Of a stretch of DNA of 64,000 bases, positions 58,621-64,000 are shown in pieces. How positions within the stretch are numbered: position 1 is the stretch's first letter; every line of letters starts with the position of its first letter. The DNA comes from Anoxybacteroides rupiense. Lineage in GTDB: Bacteria; Bacillota; Bacilli; Bacillales; Anoxybacillaceae. The notes below the pieces were generated by a model. The model was given only the letters and a program-made list of their open reading frames with translations. It was not told the origin of the DNA and made no database searches. Made by a program: the position numbers and the translations under genes. The stretch spans positions 372,001-436,000 of the forward strand of contig NZ_JACIDF010000001.1 in the NCBI RefSeq assembly GCF_014196195.1. The letters are read 5' to 3'.

Positions 58621-60657
58621 CTATTTGATCAATGCATTGCAATCAATAATTAATGCAACCTGTCCATCTCCCAAGATGGTAGCGCCTGAAATGGCAAACA
58701 CGGATGTTAAATAATTGCCAAGCGACTTTAAAACGACCTCTTGCTGACCGATAAATGAATCCACCACAAGACCTGCCATTTTTTCTCCTTTGCGCACAAT
58801 AACGACGGAAAGAAAATCCTCTTCTTCTTTCACAGCAGGCACTTCAAACACATCTTTTAAGAATAAGAGCGGGACAACTTTTCCGCGGAAATCAATCACC
58901 TTTTGATGATGCGCATGCAAAACATCTTCTTTTTTAATAATCGCTGTTTCAATAATCGAAGAAAGCGGAATCGCATATTTTTCATGCTGAATTTCTACCA
59001 GCATGACAGAAATAATCGATAATGTTAAAGGCAGTTGAATGGAGAAAATCGAGCCGCTGCCTTCTTCGGAATCAATGGTTACAGATCCGCCAAGCGATTC
59101 GATTGTGTTTTTAACAACATCAAGACCGACGCCGCGTCCTGAAATATCGGAAATTTTATCCGCCGTGGAAAAGCCAGATGCAAAGATAAGCTCACATATT
59201 TGTTTATCTGTTAAATTGGCGACATTTTGCTTAGAAATAACTCCCTTATTGATCGCCTTTTGCAATACTTTTTCGCGATTGATGCCAGCTCCATCATCCT
59301 CAATTTCAATAAACACATGATTTCCGCTATGATACGCTTTCAGCTTCACGGTGCCTTCCTCCGGCTTGCCTTTGGCACGGCGCACCTCTGGCATTTCGAT
59401 GCCATGATCAATCGCATTGCGCAGCAAATGGACAAGCGGATCGCCAATTTCATCAATAACGGTGCGGTCTAATTCTGTTTCCGCTCCGATAATCTCCAAG
59501 TTGATTTTTTTACCTAAATCGCGCGCCAATTGCCGAACCATGCGCGGGAAACGATTGAAGACCGTTTCGACCGGAACCATGCGCATATTCAAAATAATAT
59601 TTTGTAAATCGCTTGAAATGCGCGACATTCTTTCTACTGTTTCGTGGAGCTCTGGGTGATTCAGTTCACGAGAAATTTGCTCCAATCTCCCTCTGTCAAT
59701 GACTAGCTCTTCGAATAAATTCATGAGAATATCCAAGCGCTCAATGTTGACTCGGATCGTTTTATTGGCCGCCGCCTGCTTATGCGCTGTTTCCTTTTCT
59801 TTTTGCTCCGTTTTTTCAACAGTCACAGCCACCTCTTCTGATTCCTGTGCGGCTACCACTTCTGTCTCTTTAGGAACCGCCTCCTGAGCCGACTTGAATT
59901 GATCGACATCAATCGCATGAACAACTACTTCTTCTATCTCAGACACTTTCATAATCCGCTCATAGATTTGCTCTGTCGGTTCCTTCGTAACAACCGTAAC
60001 GATAAATTCTTGGTCAAACTGCTCTTCCTCTAGCTGCTCGACAGGAGGATTCGATTTGATAACTTCTCCCGCTTGATTGAGCACTTCAAATACCATGAAC
60101 ACGCGCGCCGCCTTTAGCAAACAATCCGCGCGCAACTTGACACGAATTTCATATGCATAAAATCCTTGTTCTTTCGATTGCTGAAGAATGTTGTATTCAA
60201 ATTCTCCATAGGTTTGAACGAGAGCTGGAGCGGTATTCACAGCTTCCTGTTTTGTTTCAGAAGCAAAGGATGGCACTTCCCCTTTTTCAATTTGTTTGAG
60301 CTGCTGTACAACTTCATGGACATCCCGCTTTCCATCCCCTCCTTCCGCAATGGAATTCACCATTGCCTCTAAATCATCGACAGCTGAAAAAACAACATCA
60401 AGCAAATCCGCTGTCACGACAATCTTATGGTTGCGAATTCCATCAAGCACATTTTCCATTTGGTGGGTTAAATTCGCTAAATCTTCAAACCCCATTGTTG
60501 CCGACATTCCCTTAAGAGTATGGGCAGAACGGAAAATTTCATTGACAATTGAAAGATCTTCCGGATTTTTTTCCAGCTCTAATAGCTGTTCATTAATCGT
60601 TTGCAAATGCTCTTTGCTTTCATCGATAAAAATCTCTAAATATTGACTCATATCCAT
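58621..60657 (-). CDS. cheA: Chemotaxis histidine kinase CheA
   Basis: A 678-residue kinase. P1 has the phospho-accepting His46 in SAHTLKGMSATMGF, P2 binds CheY/CheB (about 150-265), P3 dimerises (about 300-365), P4 holds DPLVHLLRNAIDHGIE and GRGVGLDVV, and P5 is CheW-like (about 545-675). ATG at 60657 (MDMSQYL). It lies between cheB and cheW. Confidence 0.97.
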   Translation of the reverse strand: MDMSQYLEIFIDESKEHLQTINEQLLELEKNPEDLSIVNEIFRSAHTLKGMSATMGFEDLANLTHQMENVLDGIRNHKIVVTADLLDVVFSAVDDLEAMVNSIAEGGDGKRDVHEVVQQLKQIEKGEVPSFASETKQEAVNTAPALVQTYGEFEYNILQQSKEQGFYAYEIRVKLRADCLLKAARVFMVFEVLNQAGEVIKSNPPVEQLEEEQFDQEFIVTVVTKEPTEQIYERIMKVSEIEEVVVHAIDVDQFKSAQEAVPKETEVVAAQESEEVAVTVEKTEQKEKETAHKQAAANKTIRVNIERLDILMNLFEELVIDRGRLEQISRELNHPELHETVERMSRISSDLQNIILNMRMVPVETVFNRFPRMVRQLARDLGKKINLEIIGAETELDRTVIDEIGDPLVHLLRNAIDHGIEMPEVRRAKGKPEEGTVKLKAYHSGNHVFIEIEDDGAGINREKVLQKAINKGVISKQNVANLTDKQICELIFASGFSTADKISDISGRGVGLDVVKNTIESLGGSVTIDSEEGSGSIFSIQLPLTLSIISVMLVEIQHEKYAIPLSSIIETAIIKKEDVLHAHHQKVIDFRGKVVPLLFLKDVFEVPAVKEEEDFLSVVIVRKGEKMAGLVVDSFIGQQEVVLKSLGNYLTSVFAISGATILGDGQVALIIDCNALIK

Positions 60658-60661
60658 GGCT

Positions 60662-61747
60662 CTACACCCCTTGCCTGCCTACATATTTCATAATGGTTTC
60701 GGCAATTTCTTCTAACGGAACAACATCGTCGACTAAACGGGTGGAAATAGCAGATTTAGGCATCCCAAACACCACTGCTGTATCCTCTGATTCAGCAATC
60801 GCTTTTGTATGTCCAACGGCTTTCAATTGCTTTAATCCTGCCGTTCCGTCAGACCCCATTCCTGTCATGATCACAGCAATTTTTTCATACTCACTTAACA
60901 TGCTAACGGATTCAAATAACACATCAACCGAAGGACGGTGCCCATTTCTCGGTGGAGAATCATCAATATGAGCGACAAGTCCTTTGCCTGATGACACGAC
61001 TGAAAAATGCGCGCCACCTGGAGCAATATAGGCCACTCCTTGCTTGAGCACTTCCTGATGCTCCGCTTCTTTGACAGAGATGGCGCAAAGCGAGTTAAGC
61101 CGCTGAGCAAGCGATTTTGTAAATCCTTTTGGCATATGCTGAACAATGACAATCGGTGCCTCAATATGAGCTGGAAGTTGTGTCAGCACCTGCTGTAAGG
61201 CTCGCGGTCCCCCTGTCGATGTACCGATACAGATGATTTTTTTCCTATGATTTTGCGATGATGTCTTTATATCCATTTTACTATACGAACTTTGTTGGAA
61301 ACTAGCGATTATTGGAATAATCTCTTGATTTTTCATTCCGTGCAAATTAGCACGGCTGGCGAGGATCACTTTTTCAATTATTTGCTCTTTTACTTTATAA
61401 AGATCGAGAGAGATATGGCCAGACGGCTTTGTAACAAAATCAACAGCACCGTAGTGCATAGCAGCAATCGTGCTTTCAGCTCCTTCTTTTGTCGTACTTG
61501 ACAGCATAACAACAGGAAGCGGGTGATGTTTCATGATTTGCTGTAACGCCTCAAGTCCATTCATGATTGGCATTTCAACATCTAAAGTCACAACATCTGG
61601 TTTTAATGATTGAATTTTTTGAAGCGCATCTTGACCATTTCTCGCCACACCAACGACCTCTATTTGTGAATGTTCCGACAAAAAGTCCGCAATGACCTTT
61701 CTCATAAAGGCGGAGTCATCGACAACTAGTACCTTGATTTTCTCCAT
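60662..61747 (-). CDS. cheB: Protein-glutamate methylesterase CheB
   Basis: A 361-residue response regulator-methylesterase. The receiver has DDSAFMR and phospho-acceptor Asp56 in VVTLDVEMP. The esterase domain (about 170-355) has GTSTGGPRAL with the nucleophile Ser, QHMPKGFTKSLA and MTGMGSDGTAGL. It demethylates receptors. ATG at 61747. Confidence 0.97.
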   Translation of the reverse strand: MEKIKVLVVDDSAFMRKVIADFLSEHSQIEVVGVARNGQDALQKIQSLKPDVVTLDVEMPIMNGLEALQQIMKHHPLPVVMLSSTTKEGAESTIAAMHYGAVDFVTKPSGHISLDLYKVKEQIIEKVILASRANLHGMKNQEIIPIIASFQQSSYSKMDIKTSSQNHRKKIICIGTSTGGPRALQQVLTQLPAHIEAPIVIVQHMPKGFTKSLAQRLNSLCAISVKEAEHQEVLKQGVAYIAPGGAHFSVVSSGKGLVAHIDDSPPRNGHRPSVDVLFESVSMLSEYEKIAVIMTGMGSDGTAGLKQLKAVGHTKAIAESEDTAVVFGMPKSAISTRLVDDVVPLEEIAETIMKYVGRQGV

Positions 61748-61754
61748 AAACTCT

Positions 61755-62624
61755 CTACCTTTCTAAAAAAAGTTGTCTAAGCTTGGTAAAAAAGCTTGCT
61801 GGGCGAGAAACGCTCGATTCGTCAGCCGTCTGGTCAGATAAATAACGATCTGTAAGCTCCACCATTGCACGGCTTATTTTGGTGGAAGGATCCAATAACA
61901 AAAAAGGGGTTTGTCTTGCTACCGCTTTAGAAACGATACGGTCTTCCGGCAACACTCCCAAGCCCGTCACCTCTCTCCTGAGAAAACGCTTCATCGCATT
62001 TTTTAGGCGTTGCAGTGTTTCTCGGCCTTCCTGGTCTGTCTGGGCACGATTAACAACTAAGTAAAACGGAATTTCTTTTTCTTGTAAATGAATATATTTC
62101 ATGGCTGCATAAGCGTCAGTAATGGAAGTCGGCTCAGGTGTTGTAATGACAAAAATCTCATGAACCGCCATCAGCAGCTGTAAGCGATCCTCCGAAATCC
62201 CCGCCCCCATGTCAAAAATGAAATAATCGTACTGCTCGGAAACCAGCTGGAGCTGTTCTATAAAATAAGCCGTTTTCTCTTGATCCATTGTAAAAATTTT
62301 GGTTAAACCCGTTCCTCCAGCAATAAATGATAGATTGCCTGTTCCTTTTTTAATAAGCTCTTCAATCGAAACATGGCGTTCAAATAAATCAATAATCGTT
62401 GTGGAAGTGGATTGTCCAAGTAAAATATCAATATTCCCCATACCGATGTCCATATCGAACAACAGCACATGAAATCCACGCTTCGATAGAGTAAGAGCAA
62501 AATTTAATGAAAAGTTTGATTTTCCAACGCCGCCTTTTCCGCTCACTACAGCAATTGCTTTCATCGCTTTTTTTTGATTCATATGATTCAACAATCGGCG
62601 TAAGCTTTCTGCCTGATCTCTCAT
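61755..62624 (-). CDS. flhG: FlhG/YlxH, MinD-like ATPase for flagellar number
   Basis: A 289-residue ParA/MinD-family ATPase with the deviant Walker A KGGVGKSNF (about 28-36), DMDIGMGNIDILLG and FDMGAGIS. It works with FlhF to set number and place of flagella. The start overlaps the flhF stop (ATGA), so the two are coupled. Also called ylxH in B. subtilis. Confidence 0.95.
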   Translation of the reverse strand: MRDQAESLRRLLNHMNQKKAMKAIAVVSGKGGVGKSNFSLNFALTLSKRGFHVLLFDMDIGMGNIDILLGQSTSTTIIDLFERHVSIEELIKKGTGNLSFIAGGTGLTKIFTMDQEKTAYFIEQLQLVSEQYDYFIFDMGAGISEDRLQLLMAVHEIFVITTPEPTSITDAYAAMKYIHLQEKEIPFYLVVNRAQTDQEGRETLQRLKNAMKRFLRREVTGLGVLPEDRIVSKAVARQTPFLLLDPSTKISRAMVELTDRYLSDQTADESSVSRPASFFTKLRQLFLER

Positions 62625-63757
62625 GATGACTCGACCCCAAGCAACATATTGACAATTTTTTCAGGCGATGCTTCAATAATGTCGTCTGGGACGTTTTGAC
62701 CATTTGTCAAGTAGGCAGCCCCAATTTGATAATCTGTCATTAAATTATACATCGCCCCGTAGTGACTTGTTTCGTCCAGTTTTGTAAAAATAAAACGATG
62801 GATTTTAATAAGCGAAAATTGCTCGCAAATTTCTTTCATGTCCGTCCATTTTCCTGTTAGCGAGAGGACAAGATATGTTTCCATTTCTTCATCAAAATCC
62901 ATCACCTCTTGCAAATCCTGGACGTATTGGCGATTTCTAAAATTACGCCCCGCTGTATCGATCAATACGAGATCATATGAAGCAAATTTATTTTTCGCCT
63001 TCCGAAAATCTTCCATGTTATAACAAACCTCAAGCGGCACGTTTAAAATTTTGGCATATGTTTTTAATTGATCGATCGCCGCAATACGATAGGTATCAGT
63101 CGTAATAAAGGCTACTTTCTTATGGTGCTTCAACACGCCATTGGCAGCGATCTTCGCTAATGTCGTTGTTTTCCCGACACCAGTCGGCCCCACTACATTT
63201 ACATATTTCCGCTGAAAAGAGAGACCCCCGAATGATAGATGCTCAAGTTTGTTCTGTAGAATTTCCTTCACCCATATCATCGCTTGCTTTTTTGTAGCTG
63301 TTTCACGATGCAAATACCATTTTTCAACGGCTTCAGCCATGATCTCTTGCCGAAGCGCACTGGATAACTCCTGCTGAGCTAGCCTTTCATTTACTTCATT
63401 TAACGGCTGCGGATACACCGCGAAATGAGTGGTGACATTTGTTGATAACTGCCTCAGCATTTCCTTCATTTCATTTAGCTCATGCAGCAACGCGCCATCC
63501 TGAGTTTTTGTTTCCATCGATTTAAACGCTCCAGAGTTCAGTTGAACGTGCTTGTGCTTTTTTTCATTTCCAGCCAATCGGACTGGTTTCGGATCAACGG
63601 CTGCGATCACCTCGATGTTTTTTTTGGTAAACAGCCCGAAAAATCCTCCCTTATGAACTACCTTCGAATTTAAAATGACGGCATCCTTCCCTAACTCTGC
63701 CCGAATCATTTTCATCGCTTCCGGCATTGATGGAGCAATAAATTTTTTGACCTTCAT
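62621..63757 (-). CDS. flhF: Flagellar SRP-like GTPase FlhF
   Basis: A 378-residue SRP-family GTPase. A basic N-terminal region (about 1-100), then the NG domain with GPTGVGKTTTLAKIA (about 189-203), DTAGRNFRN and TKLDETSHYG. It directs flagellar assembly sites and is activated by FlhG. ATG overlaps the flhA stop. Confidence 0.96.
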   Translation of the reverse strand: MKVKKFIAPSMPEAMKMIRAELGKDAVILNSKVVHKGGFFGLFTKKNIEVIAAVDPKPVRLAGNEKKHKHVQLNSGAFKSMETKTQDGALLHELNEMKEMLRQLSTNVTTHFAVYPQPLNEVNERLAQQELSSALRQEIMAEAVEKWYLHRETATKKQAMIWVKEILQNKLEHLSFGGLSFQRKYVNVVGPTGVGKTTTLAKIAANGVLKHHKKVAFITTDTYRIAAIDQLKTYAKILNVPLEVCYNMEDFRKAKNKFASYDLVLIDTAGRNFRNRQYVQDLQEVMDFDEEMETYLVLSLTGKWTDMKEICEQFSLIKIHRFIFTKLDETSHYGAMYNLMTDYQIGAAYLTNGQNVPDDIIEASPEKIVNMLLGVESS

Positions 63758-64000
63758 TCAATATCCACCACCCCAACACTTTGGACTTCTACATTTGCCT
63801 CTAATTCATTATAGGACAACACTGGAATATGGGGAAAATATCGCTCAGTCAATTGACGTACATACATTCGGACAGCAGGGGAACAAAGTAAGATTGGCGT
63901 CTGACTCGTAAAAGCATGCTGTTCGAATTGAACCCCTATCGCTTCTATAATGGCTTGTGACAAAGATGGATCAAGCGATAAGTAATTTCCGTGCTCCGTT
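63754..64000 (-). CDS. flhA: Flagellar export protein FlhA, C-terminal end (runs off the window)
   Basis: The last 81 residues are present; the frame is open to the window edge. It contains YLSLDPSLSQAIIEA and LLCSPAVRMYVRQLTERYFPH, the end of the cytoplasmic nonamer-forming domain of FlhA, which binds export chaperones. It overlaps flhF by four bases (ATGA). Upstream parts lie beyond 64000. Confidence 0.93.
   Translation of the reverse strand, partial: TEHGNYLSLDPSLSQAIIEAIGVQFEQHAFTSQTPILLCSPAVRMYVRQLTERYFPHIPVLSYNELEANVEVQSVGVVDIE

Overview
The window is a low-GC Firmicute chromosome segment, most likely from a thermophilic Bacillaceae close to Geobacillus/Parageobacillus. The basis is gene order that follows the Bacillus subtilis 'yml-ymf-ylx-fla/che' region almost gene for gene, sporulation genes (spoVFAB, spoIIIE, tepA), a Gram-positive PolC, and proteins whose ends and motifs resemble Geobacillus orthologues from memory; no database search was possible. 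Every confident gene lies on the minus strand, so transcription runs from high to low coordinates.

Layout in the direction of transcription. (1) 64000-54697: distal fla/che operon: flhA (end only), flhF, flhG/ylxH, cheB, cheA, cheW, cheC, cheD, a small membrane protein, sigD, a short unknown gene and a swrB-like gene. (2) 54541-45521: rpsB, tsf, pyrH, frr, uppS, cdsA, dxr, rasP, proS (translation, CTP/UMP supply, lipid carrier, phospholipid and isoprenoid synthesis, site-2 protease). (3) 45428-28622: polC, then the nusA-infB operon rimP-nusA-ylxR-ylxQ-infB-ylxP-rbfA-truB-ribF, rpsO with an S15 leader, pnp, ylxY, mlpA, ymxH. (4) 28154-20140: spoVFA-spoVFB-asd-dapG-dapA (dipicolinate and diaminopimelate/lysine branch), rnjB, tepA, ylzJ. 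(5) 20036-11934: spoIIIE, a GntR regulator (ymfC position) and the nucleoside ABC importer nupNOPQ. (6) 11787-4392: ymfF, ymfH, ymfI, ymfJ, ymfK, rodZ, pgsA, cinA. (7) 4173-1: recA, rny and the start of ymdB.

The standout feature is recA. Its reading frame is split after codon 204 by a 352-nt ORF-less group I intron (3210-3561). Both splice sites, the internal guide sequence (pairing with the 5' exon as P1 and the 3' exon as P10), a GNRA-capped P2, the P7 strands and P9 can be read directly; precise removal restores a 350-residue RecA. recA also carries a LexA box and a good sigma-A promoter.

Other items: a structured remnant of an IS200/IS605-type right end (possible omegaRNA scaffold) directly after dapA; a decayed transposase-like remnant between recA and rny; an orphan C-terminal coding fragment before ymxH; a ylxY gene whose signal peptide is in frame only from an AUU codon; a long 26-bp inverted repeat between nupN and nupO; and frequent UUG/GUG starts (recA, pgsA, rodZ, cinA, ymfF, nupQ, nupO, rnjB, dapA, mlpA, rasP). 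No tRNA, rRNA, CRISPR array or prophage was seen.
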